A stretch of DNA of 55,459 bases from Deltaproteobacteria bacterium. Its GTDB lineage: Bacteria > Desulfobacterota > Binatia > UBA9968. Under the pieces are notes generated by a model. The model worked only from the letters and a program-made list of their open reading frames with translations, searched no databases and was not told where the DNA came from. The stretch lies in NCBI GenBank assembly GCA_005879605.1, contig VBKE01000012.1, forward strand, positions 1 to 55,459, given 5' to 3'. How positions within the stretch are numbered: the first letter of the stretch is position 1; each line of letters starts with the position of its first letter. Positions 32,058 through 39,169 of this stretch are shown here, piece after piece. The position numbers and the translations under genes were made by a program.

Positions 32058-33425
32058 TCAACCGACCTTTGGCCAAGTCTTGTCGATCCACGTGTACGTC
32101 GAAGTCGGTTCTCCTTTCGGCCATCCTGGAGGCGCGGTGATGTTTCTGATAGGGATCGTGATCATTCTCTGGGGGTCGAGAATCTGAAAATCGTACTGCT
32201 TTGAATTCATACTGAATCCAATCACAGTGTCTTTGTAACCCTGGTGGTTATCAGGACGGAAGTAGACGTACCCAGCGGGGCCGGCCATACCGAGGTTTTC
32301 GAGCTGGCTGATTATCGCGTCATCGTCGGGCCAGCCGCCGATTAGCTTGTTCGCCCGTTCGATGGCGGTTTTCACCATATGCATGGCCACATATGCTCCC
32401 TCCGCCTGGAAGTTCGGGTATTCCTTCCACCGCTCGTAGTACTTCTTGACGAAGGCATCGTTGATGGGCCACCGGCCGTTCGGTGGGTAGTTGAAGTAGT
32501 AGTTTGCGTGGACTCCCGCAATGATGCCCTCGGGGTGATCTTTCCCGATAGCGTGGGGCGCGGAGCCGAAGGCGAGCGTGCTCGAAAACTTCATTTTCTT
32601 GAACATATCGTAGCGCAGGGCCTGCTTATAGAAGGCCACATAGTCCCCACCCCACAATGAGGAGAACAGAAGATCGGGTTTCTTCGCGATTGCGTTCGTG
32701 AGGTGAGAGGTAAAGTCGGTGGTGCCCAGCTTCGGCCAGCCCTCGTACACGGCCTTCGTCCCGGGGATCAGCTTATTGATGGAAATCGTGAAGTGGTCGA
32801 AGGCATTTCGCCCATAGGCATAATCTGGATGAATGTGGGCGATTGTCCGTACCTTCGGCCAGGTCATGGCTGTGGCGACCGCGGCGGTGGTGCCGTCCGC
32901 CGACTGGATGTTGGTGATCCGGAAGACGTGGTGGGGATTCGGGACCGCCTTGTCGAAGAGGAAGTCCGTGCAGCCATCCACGAAGACGGTGAGGAGCTTC
33001 AGCTCTTCGGCGACAGGACCCAGAGCCGGCGTGTTTCCACTCGAGGTGATGCCGGTGAACAGGTCAACGTTCTCGGAGAGCTTCAGCCGTCGCATCTCTT
33101 TGACGTTCGCGTCGGTGCCAGCCGCTTCGTCAGCCTTAAGCGTCTCGATCTTCCGTTTTCCTAAGAGGCCACCCTGGATGTTGATCTCTTCAGCGGCCAG
33201 GATATGCCCTTTGTACATGGGTTCCCCAAGCACCGCCGCCGGGCCAGTGAAAAACGTCATGTGGCCGACCTTGTAAGGCTTGTCAGGAATGCTTCCCTTC
33301 GGTTGCTGCTGGGCGCGAGCCTCTTCGGGTCTTAGTAGCGACACCCCTGATGCAGCGAGAGCTGCGCCTCCCACGGTGACTCCCAATTGAGTGAAAAACT
33401 CTCTGCGGTTCACTTCTTGTGTCAT
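32058..33425 (-). CDS. branched-chain amino-acid-type ABC transporter substrate-binding protein
   Basis: About 455 residues from ATG 33425, preceded by GGGAGG; an ATG 45 bases upstream lacks a ribosome-binding site. The Tat-type signal NRREFFTQLGVTVGGAAL is followed by a type-I periplasmic fold: FTGPAAVLGEPMYKGHILAAEEIN, ADEAAGTDANVKEMRRL and SVTS-like TGITSSGNTPALGPVAEEL. It ends with a long C-terminal region mentioning FRPDNHQGYKD, as seen in amide/urea or aromatic-acid binding members. It is the first gene of the liv operon. The ligand could be an amino acid, amide or aromatic acid. Confidence 0.88.
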   Translation of the reverse strand: MTQEVNRREFFTQLGVTVGGAALAASGVSLLRPEEARAQQQPKGSIPDKPYKVGHMTFFTGPAAVLGEPMYKGHILAAEEINIQGGLLGKRKIETLKADEAAGTDANVKEMRRLKLSENVDLFTGITSSGNTPALGPVAEELKLLTVFVDGCTDFLFDKAVPNPHHVFRITNIQSADGTTAAVATAMTWPKVRTIAHIHPDYAYGRNAFDHFTISINKLIPGTKAVYEGWPKLGTTDFTSHLTNAIAKKPDLLFSSLWGGDYVAFYKQALRYDMFKKMKFSSTLAFGSAPHAIGKDHPEGIIAGVHANYYFNYPPNGRWPINDAFVKKYYERWKEYPNFQAEGAYVAMHMVKTAIERANKLIGGWPDDDAIISQLENLGMAGPAGYVYFRPDNHQGYKDTVIGFSMNSKQYDFQILDPQRMITIPIRNITAPPGWPKGEPTSTYTWIDKTWPKVG

Positions 33426-33491
33426 ATTTTTTTCCTCCCTCGCTAAAGAAGAGAGATGACGCTCCGACACGGCCGGTCTGAATGACTACCT

Positions 33492-33519
33492 GGTATCAAA
33501 AGGCTCCGCCCGATGTCAA
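33492..33519 (-). promoter_or_regulatory. candidate sigma-70 promoter of the liv operon
   Basis: Minus strand: perfect TTGACA (33514-33519), 16-base spacer, GATACC (33492-33497), a weak -10. About 60 bases upstream of the SBP start codon. Confidence 0.35.
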
Positions 33520-33595
33520 GGCGAAATGACGTCGGATCTACCCTAGCCGATATCGTGATCAATAAAGCCTATTGAGGGTTGACTCGTAGGATCCT

Positions 33596-33736
33596 TCACG
33601 GATCTTGACTCCCGTCGAAGTGATGTACGCGCATCAAGCCTTTGGGGATCACATGGAGTAAGAAGCGGCGGATGAATTCGTGGGCTTGGAGTTTCATGAG
33701 TTTGAGTCGATTTTGGGGAGGTTGTACGAGAGTGAA
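33596..33736 (-). mobile_element. fragment of an IS91-type (Y2) transposase gene
   Basis: A 46-codon open stretch on the minus strand reads FTLVQPPQNRLKLM then EFIRRFLLHVIPKG and LMRVHHF, stopping at 33596-33598. This matches the C-terminal signature of IS91/IS801 transposases (E-F-I-R-R-F-L-L-H-V-L-P-x-G-F-x-R-I-R-x-x-G). The rest of the gene is absent, so this is a dead remnant of a rolling-circle element. Confidence 0.75.
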
Positions 33737-34280
33737 GGTCAGTGAAATCTAGAATTGGACGGCGAGTGCGACTGGCTCCTTGCTCTACAGTGTGTGTCAT
33801 TGCCCTTCTCGCGGCATCCGTTTAGAAAGCCAGATCGTTAGAAAAAATCTCTCACCGTATCGAACCAGTGTCGTCGCGGCTTGCTAGAGCAAGTGACTGA
33901 CGTCGATGCTCCCGATCTCTGCGATTGTGTAACCACAAGAGTTCCTTAGAAGATCGTAGACCCGACGTAGAGATTGGGTTTACGGTAAGTCGTTGTGGCG
34001 GAGAAGTAAATCCTATCTTTTGGGCACAAGAGCCTATCTTTTGGCCAGTCCCTCTCCACAACAGTTTTGCTTTGGGGAGGCATTGGCGTAACATTCAGCT
34101 TAAATCATGTGCGATTTGCCGTCATCTAGGTACCAAGACTATCCGGGACCAGAAAGCATGTGATTCACTTCCTGATCGAGCACTCCAGAAAGATCGAAGA
34201 GCAAGGAGAGCTGCCTAAAAGCTAACGCTCAGTCATGGGTATCAGAGCAGAAAAGTAAAAAATTAAAGGAGGTAACTGAA
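33737..34280. other. 544-base gap before cyanase, no intact gene seen
   Basis: Short ORFs here have no recognisable similarity. A 12-base direct repeat CCTATCTTTTGG occurs at 34012 and 34033. No convincing promoter for cynS is seen apart from a poor TTGCCG-N18-TATCCG at about 34111-34140. The position beside a transposase fragment suggests rearranged DNA. Confidence 0.4.
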
Positions 34281-34754
34281 ATGGCGGACCAAAAAGTTAT
34301 GACTCGCGAAGAGGCTACGGCCAAGATCCTCGAAGTCAAGCAGACAAAGGGACTGACCTGGGAAGAGATCGCGACAGCTGTGGGGCGGCACACGGTATGG
34401 ACCACCGCTGCGCTCCTAGGGCAACATCCTATGTCGCCAGAGGAGGCCCAAAAGGCGGTACGGGTACTTGGCCTTGGAGAGGATGTCGCATCGGCTGTTG
34501 TCGCTGCGCTGGAGGAGATTCCTATGAGGGGATCCCTGGACAGCACTGTCCCTGTAGATTCACTTATCTACCGATTTTACGAGATCATCCAGGTTTACGG
34601 GACGACGATGAAAGCAATTATCCACGAGAAGTTTGGTGACGGCATCCTGAGTGCCATCGACTTCGAAATGGATATCCAAAAGAAGCCCGATCCCAAAGGC
34701 GACCGGGTGGTCGTGACCTTAAACGGCAAATTCCTGCCTTACAGAAAGTGGTAG
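34281..34754 (+). CDS. cynS: cyanate hydratase (cyanase)
   Basis: A 157-residue cyanase, which converts cyanate and bicarbonate to ammonia and CO2. The N-terminal helix-turn-helix-like domain (1-85) is followed by the very conserved catalytic domain: YRFYEIIQVYGTTMKAIIHE, FGDGILSAIDFEMDI, GKFLPYRKW. Catalytic residues R98, E101 and S124 correspond to R96, E99 and S122 of E. coli CynS. AAAGGAGG lies 8 bases before the ATG. There is no cynR regulator or cynT carbonic anhydrase gene nearby; an orphan SBP gene follows. Confidence 0.97.
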   Translation: MADQKVMTREEATAKILEVKQTKGLTWEEIATAVGRHTVWTTAALLGQHPMSPEEAQKAVRVLGLGEDVASAVVAALEEIPMRGSLDSTVPVDSLIYRFYEIIQVYGTTMKAIIHEKFGDGILSAIDFEMDIQKKPDPKGDRVVVTLNGKFLPYRKW

Positions 34755-34790
34755 GCGAGAACCGCAAGCTGAACGCTTAAATGAACGAGA

Positions 34791-34965
34791 GTGCCGGAAG
34801 AGGTGGAGGTTGAAACCGAAGACGAGACGCTTCACGAAGCCATCGAGCGAGAGGGAATTTCATTACTAAAAGCGACTGCTCTGACGACCGCCGCTTGCGA
34901 CCCTGGCAGCTCTTGCTTCTCTTAAAGCGGGCGCAACCATGAACGAAGCATTGGCGTTTGTTCTT
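34791..34965 (+). pseudogene. 5' fragment of a DUF4337-like gene, frameshifted
   Basis: From GTG 34791 it reads VEVETEDETLHEAIEREG and then LLKATALTTAA. After a one-base shift it continues as LAALASLKAGATMNEAL and then loses similarity. This is the N-terminal pattern of DUF4337 membrane proteins as I recall it (acidic start, first membrane helix, A-G-x-x-x-N-E-A-L). About 55 of the usual 150-200 residues remain. It explains why a spurious ATG (34939) precedes the next gene. Confidence 0.5.
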
Positions 34966-35004
34966 CGCGTGTCCTTCTCGCGTAAGTGGAATGGCGGATT
35001 CCTT

Positions 35005-36003
35005 ATGCAACAAATCCAAACTATAGCCACAGGTTTCTTCCTTTTGTTGCTCGTACAAGCTCCATCCGCATGGGCACAAAGTCCATCCACTGTCTATGCC
35101 GGCCTCGTATCTATCACGCCCACTAACGCGCCGGTATTAGCCGCTGTAGATGGAGGATATTTCAAAAAATACGGACTCGATGTCAAGCCACTCGTGATGT
35201 CCGGTTCATCCACAGCCATCGCGGCCATGTTATCGGGGGAGATGAGTTTCATCACCATTGCTGGTTCAGGGATCATCAACGCACACTTGGCAGGTCGTGA
35301 CGCGGTGATGATCGCAGGCACCGTGAACTATGCGCCCTACGAATTGGTCGTTTCCAAAGAAATCAAGAGAATCGAGGATCTGCAAGGGAAAAAACTGGGC
35401 ATCGCACGCTTCGGTGGCTCGGCGGATTTTTTGGCTCGCTGGGGTCTTGAGAAGCACGGCCTTAAACCGGGAAAAGATGTGATCCTCCTGCAGACAGGGG
35501 GTAACCCAGAGCGATTGGCCGCAGTCGCTCAGGGAGCGATTCAAGCTACATTGCTCGAGCAGTCGTTCGCCTATCGGGCCAGAAAAGAGGGATTGCAAAC
35601 GCTGATCGACTACTCAACGATCGGCCTCGATTACCAGCACAGTGGCATCGGAACGACGAAATCGTTTGTCGAAAAGAACGGTGATCTTACCACAAGGTTT
35701 CTGAAAGCTTTGATTGAGGGGATTCACAGAATGAAAAGAGACCGTCCCTTCGCTCTTAAAGTGATCGAGCGCCATTTGCGAGTCAACGATGCCGAGACCC
35801 TTCAAATAGCCTATGATTACAACATCCCCCCGCTTCCCACCGTGCCATATGTGAATCTCAAGGGAATAAAATTCCTCCTGGATACCATGGTCGAGTCAAA
35901 TCCGAAGGCCGCGAAAGCGAGGCCGGAAGATATTGGAGACAACGGTCCGCTGCGCGAGATCGAGGCGAGTGGTTTCGTCAAGCAGATCGAGGCAGGGCAC
36001 TAG
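35005..36003 (+). CDS. ABC transporter substrate-binding protein (NMT1/SsuA type)
   Basis: 332 residues from ATG 35005, giving a clean Sec signal peptide (MQQIQTIATGFFLLLL... ending AWAQ). The ATG at 34939 is in frame but lies in a DUF4337-like remnant. The fold markers are LAAVDGGYFKKYGLDVKPLVM, MLSGEMSFITIAGSGI and RIEDLQGKKLGIARFGGS. There is no permease. Its place after cynS hints at a nitrogenous anion such as cyanate or nitrate, but NMT1-type orphan SBPs abound in this window, so that is weak. Confidence 0.8.
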   Translation: MQQIQTIATGFFLLLLVQAPSAWAQSPSTVYAGLVSITPTNAPVLAAVDGGYFKKYGLDVKPLVMSGSSTAIAAMLSGEMSFITIAGSGIINAHLAGRDAVMIAGTVNYAPYELVVSKEIKRIEDLQGKKLGIARFGGSADFLARWGLEKHGLKPGKDVILLQTGGNPERLAAVAQGAIQATLLEQSFAYRARKEGLQTLIDYSTIGLDYQHSGIGTTKSFVEKNGDLTTRFLKALIEGIHRMKRDRPFALKVIERHLRVNDAETLQIAYDYNIPPLPTVPYVNLKGIKFLLDTMVESNPKAAKARPEDIGDNGPLREIEASGFVKQIEAGH

Positions 36004-36116
36004 GGGCAGGAGGCCATTCATTGCGCATCCACGCCCTGCCCCCCGCGCACACACCAGCCAAAGTGCGTATCAGTTTTGACAGCGTTGGCTACATGACCAT
36101 CGGCGAAGCTCACGAA

Positions 36117-36185
36117 CCACGCGATGGCGATGCGCGCCTATCGCGCACGGCGCGCTGGCTGGCTGCTCGGGTGGCGGGTGGATAG
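36117..36185 (+). pseudogene. 3' stub of an amidase gene
   Basis: Ends GDARLSRTARWLAARVA plus two residues and a stop at 36183-36185. The amidase at 23756-25096 ends GDARLLRTARWLAARVA plus two residues. DNA similarity is also evident. Only about 22 codons remain, preceded in frame by unrelated sequence from about 36060. Confidence 0.7.
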
Positions 36186-36245
36186 AAGTCGGAGATCAGA
36201 AGTCAGAGGTCGGCCACTAGTGTGTCTGCGTGTGAAAAATCCGGA

Positions 36246-36887
36246 CTAGTATCTCACTTCCTTCACCGTCGGAGATTTGAGGAGCTTTTCTAACAGAGGG
36301 GTGTGCTCAGCTCTCTTACCCGAAAGCGTTATCTCGTAGAAATAACGGTTATCAGATTTCACTTGCTTATTGCCCAATACTCTTAAGCCGCATGAATCGA
36401 GAACGAGACTCAATTCTCTGACCGCGTCATCTTCAGCCGACACTATCACGTGATAGGTCCGGGTAGTATGGATTCGATCTACCAGATTCTCGAATTTCCG
36501 GAATACAAAGAGAATAGCTAGGGCCAGCGCGGTTCCTACAGAGCTTATCACGTAATAGCCTGCCCCGATCCCCATTCCTATCGAAGCGACAAACCAAATT
36601 GTGGCGGCTGTGGTAAGTCCCAGAACAGCCTCTCCGCGGCGAATAATAGCTCCTGCACCCAAAAAGCCTATGCCCGATACAATTTGCGCGGCAATGCGAG
36701 CCGAGTCAGTTCCAGGAATGATTCCAATCTTTAAGGAAAAAATGGTGAAAAGCGTTGAGCCAACACAGATCAGCGTATTCGTCCTGAAACCCGCTGGCTT
36801 ATCATATAGCTCTCTCTCCCAACCTATGAGCCCGCCCAAAACAAGAGCCAATAAAAGCTTAACGAGATCGTCCGCCGTTACCTGCAT
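36246..36887 (-). CDS. MgtC/SapB family membrane protein
   Basis: 213 residues. The N-terminal MgtC domain has four membrane segments with LGGLIGWERELYDKPAGFRT (about 18-37), VSGIGFLGAGAIIRRG (about 70-85) and LTTAATIWFVASIGMGIGAG. A 75-residue cytoplasmic ACT-like tail follows. MgtC proteins modulate F-ATPase or magnesium homeostasis; environmental homologues are mostly uncharacterised. It is a single gene. Confidence 0.88.
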   Translation of the reverse strand: MQVTADDLVKLLLALVLGGLIGWERELYDKPAGFRTNTLICVGSTLFTIFSLKIGIIPGTDSARIAAQIVSGIGFLGAGAIIRRGEAVLGLTTAATIWFVASIGMGIGAGYYVISSVGTALALAILFVFRKFENLVDRIHTTRTYHVIVSAEDDAVRELSLVLDSCGLRVLGNKQVKSDNRYFYEITLSGKRAEHTPLLEKLLKSPTVKEVRY

Positions 36888-36997
36888 GGTTTTTAATAAT
36901 GCAAGATTCTCCGATCCCAGTAAAAAGCATGTGTCAAACTTGCTTTATAAACCGAAACTCGTCCTAGGTGGTGAGTTATCGAGAATAAATCCGCGCT

Positions 36998-37363
36998 CTA
37001 GTCTTTCGACAGCTCCAGACGATTACCGCCGGGGTCGATGACGTAGACCGAATAGCCGGGACCTTCGCCGTGAAGGCGCGTCTCACCCACGTTAATTCCC
37101 TTAGCTTCGAGCTCTTTGATCAGCTCCTTCGGATCGTCCGGTCCTTCGATCTCGAAGGTGTGATGCGGCACTTGCGGCGCCCGCTTCTCCGAGGCGTCGA
37201 AAAGACCGAGCCCGGTCTCGCCGGCGCGCAAGCGCGTGACCTTGACGCCGCCCACGGTATGTTGGGTACGCAACTCCGCGCCTAGCGCAGCCTGATAGAA
37301 GCGCGTCATCTCGTCCAGATTTTCCGCGTGAAAGTTCCAAGAGCGCATTCGCAATACTTTCAT
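36998..37363 (-). CDS. VOC (glyoxalase/bleomycin resistance) superfamily protein
   Basis: A 121-residue protein forming one vicinal-oxygen-chelate unit with paired beta-alpha-beta-beta-beta modules: MRSWNFHAENLDEMTRFYQAAL at the start and YSVYVIDPGGNRLELS at the end. Potential metal ligands are H12, E/H in mid-protein and E118. AAAGGAGG lies 7 bases before the ATG. The substrate is unknown. Confidence 0.8.
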   Translation of the reverse strand: MKVLRMRSWNFHAENLDEMTRFYQAALGAELRTQHTVGGVKVTRLRAGETGLGLFDASEKRAPQVPHHTFEIEGPDDPKELIKELEAKGINVGETRLHGEGPGYSVYVIDPGGNRLELSKD

Positions 37364-37408
37364 AGCGATCCTCCTTTTGTGATTTGCAACGACTCGTCTT
37401 GATCAGCC

Positions 37409-37478
37409 GAAGATAGAGGATGGAAGATCGACGATCGAAAAACGCTATCCTCCATCATCGACCCTCTATCCTCGACCT
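37409..37478. repeat. imperfect palindromic spacer downstream of lipA
   Basis: CGAAGATAGAGGATGG is followed by a loop and CTATCCTCCATC / CCTCTATCCTCG, forming an imperfect inverted repeat that ends at the lipA stop. It is composed of the same GATGGAAGAT/ATCCTC words as the repeat at 38338-38402. Confidence 0.6.
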
Positions 37479-38326
37479 TAACTAACATGGCTCCAGGCAT
37501 GGTAGGAACTGCGCACCAGCGGACCGGACTCCACGTGGCGAAAGCCGAGCTTTTCGGCGTCCTGTTTGAATTCCTGAAATTCGGCAGGCGTCACGTAGCG
37601 CTCGACAGGAAGTTGACGTGTCGAAGGCTGAAGATATTGCCCCAAGGTGACGATATCGACGTCGTTGGCCCGAAGGTCGCGGAGCGTCGTCATCACTTCA
37701 TCACGGGTCTCGCCAACCCCGAGCATCATCCCCGTTTTCGTCAGAACATCTCTCCGCATCTCTTTAGCTGTTTTAAGAATATTTACCGAGCAAGCGTAGG
37801 TGTGGCCAGGCCTGACTTTTCCATAGAGGCGCGGTACGGTTTCAATGTTGTGATTGAGCACATGAACGCCGGCTTGCACGACGGTTTCTAAGGCCTTCAA
37901 ATCACCCTTGAAGTCGGGAATCAAAACTTCGACGCGAATGGCCGGATTGAGCGCTTTGATCCAAAAGACTGTTTTGGCGAAATGGTTCGAGCCGCCGTCC
38001 GAAAGATCATCGCGGTTCACCGAGGTGACGACGATGTGGTCGAGGCCGAGGTCTTTGACGACGAGTGCGACATTGCGCGGTTCTTCCGGGTCCAGCGCCA
38101 GAGGTTTGCCTTTGTCGATGGCGCAAAAACGACAGCCGCGCGTGCAGGTGTCGCCCAAGATTAAAAATGTGGCGGTGTTGTGGCCCCAACACTCGCCGAT
38201 ATTCGGGCAGCGCGCCTCCTCGCAAACCGTGTGCAGGTTCTTCTCCCTCAGGATGCGCTTGAGGCGGAGGTAGTTGGGATTTCCCGGAGGCCTGACTTTG
38301 ATCCAGTCGGGATGACGTCTAGGCAT
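37478..38326 (-). CDS. lipA: lipoyl synthase
   Basis: A 282-residue radical SAM enzyme that inserts two sulfurs into protein-bound octanoyl groups to make lipoate. Both clusters are present: auxiliary CEEARCPNIGEC (about 35-46) and SAM-binding CTRGCRFC (about 61-68). The C-terminal VRSSYHAW supplies the serine ligand of the auxiliary cluster. It starts three bases after the lipB stop. Confidence 0.96.
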   Translation of the reverse strand: MPRRHPDWIKVRPPGNPNYLRLKRILREKNLHTVCEEARCPNIGECWGHNTATFLILGDTCTRGCRFCAIDKGKPLALDPEEPRNVALVVKDLGLDHIVVTSVNRDDLSDGGSNHFAKTVFWIKALNPAIRVEVLIPDFKGDLKALETVVQAGVHVLNHNIETVPRLYGKVRPGHTYACSVNILKTAKEMRRDVLTKTGMMLGVGETRDEVMTTLRDLRANDVDIVTLGQYLQPSTRQLPVERYVTPAEFQEFKQDAEKLGFRHVESGPLVRSSYHAWSHVS

Positions 38327-38329
38327 GGT

Positions 38330-39034
38330 TCAAGCAGGTCGAGGATGGATGATTGAAGATTGAGGATTGCGATCTTCCATCCTCGATTCTCCATCTTCGT
38401 ATCTTTCAACGTCCGAATAGCCGAACAGTTCAGCAAAATGATCGAGAAACCTGTCCTTCACACGCTCTGCGCTTTGCTCTTTGCCTAGTTCCCTGGCCAT
38501 TGACGTGACATCGGCCCAGCTGAGTCCGCATGGAATAATTCGATTAAAATAAGAGAGATCCGTATTCACGTTCAGCGCCAAGCCGTGAAAAGTAATGCTT
38601 CGGCGCACCGCGACACCGATGGCGGCAATCTTCTTATCGCCGATCCAGATTCCGGTGTAAGGCGGCCGGCGAATTCCTTCGAGCCCCAAATCCTTGAGCG
38701 TGCGAATCGCGGTCATCTCCAAGTTTCTTACGTAACGATGCACATCCTTACGCAATTTCGAGCGCAGATCGATAAGCGGATAAACCACCAACTGGCCAGG
38801 CCCATGATAAGTGACATCGCCGCCGCGGCTGGTCCGGTAAACCGGCAGTTCCTGGGCAGCGAGGACATTGGCTGCTTTCCCGCCTCGCCCCAACGTGTAG
38901 ACGTGCGGATGCTCAACAAAAAGCAAGACGTCGGGTGAAGGCTCCCGCTGCTTTAGTTCGACGAGTTTTTCCTGGAACTCGATAGTAGCGAGATAATGCA
39001 TCACCCCCAAGTCTTTGCAGAGAAGCGTGGACAT
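38330..39034 (-). CDS. lipB: octanoyltransferase LipB
   Basis: About 234 residues from ATG 39034 (MSTLLCKDLG), the family-like start; the frame extends 48 codons further upstream without similarity. RGGDVTYHGPGQLVVYPLIDL, KIAAIGVAVRR (with the catalytic lysine) and HGLALNVNTDLSYFNRIIPCG (with the catalytic cysteine) are all present. It transfers octanoate from acyl carrier protein to lipoyl domains, the step before LipA. The last 25 residues are encoded by a palindromic repeat and are not family-like. Confidence 0.94.
   Translation of the reverse strand: MSTLLCKDLGVMHYLATIEFQEKLVELKQREPSPDVLLFVEHPHVYTLGRGGKAANVLAAQELPVYRTSRGGDVTYHGPGQLVVYPLIDLRSKLRKDVHRYVRNLEMTAIRTLKDLGLEGIRRPPYTGIWIGDKKIAAIGVAVRRSITFHGLALNVNTDLSYFNRIIPCGLSWADVTSMARELGKEQSAERVKDRFLDHFAELFGYSDVERYEDGESRMEDRNPQSSIIHPRPA
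38338..38402. repeat. imperfect palindromic repeat forming the 3' end of lipB
   Basis: CGAGGATGGATGATTGAAGA and the opposite arm TCTTCCATCCTCGATTCTCC (then ATCTTCG) form an imperfect inverted repeat. The composition matches the spacer at 37409-37478. It lies within the lipB reading frame and encodes a tail of Arg/Glu/Ser/Ile/Pro residues. Confidence 0.6.
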
Positions 39035-39108
39035 CCAATTACACTCTTTATCTTCCATTCCCTGGACTTTCAAGGCGGTTGAATTTTGGTTCAAAAGCCG
39101 AGAAGTGT

Positions 39109-39138
39109 TTGACAGAAAACAGCAGGCACGGCTACAGT
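39109..39138 (+). promoter_or_regulatory. sigma-70 promoter of the NCS2-like permease gene
   Basis: Perfect TTGACA (39109-39114), 18-base spacer, TACAGT (39133-39138). Predicted start near 39145, 25 bases before the ATG at 39170. Confidence 0.55.
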
Positions 39139-39169
39139 CTGCGAAATTCGAAAGTGGAAATTTCATCCC

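Noticed and set aside
34012..34044. CCTATCTTTTGG repeated twice with a nine-base gap
   Set aside because: Only two copies and no partner gene or operator context; noted in the gap entry but not strong enough as a regulatory site.
34100..34220. Plausible-looking protein end (FLIEHSRKIEEQGELPKS) before cynS
   Set aside because: No upstream continuation in the same frame and no recognisable family; it could be chance.
36003..36045. GGGGCAGG / CCTGCCCC inverted repeat after the SBP gene
   Set aside because: The loop is long (about 24 bases) and no U tract follows, so it is not convincing as a terminator.
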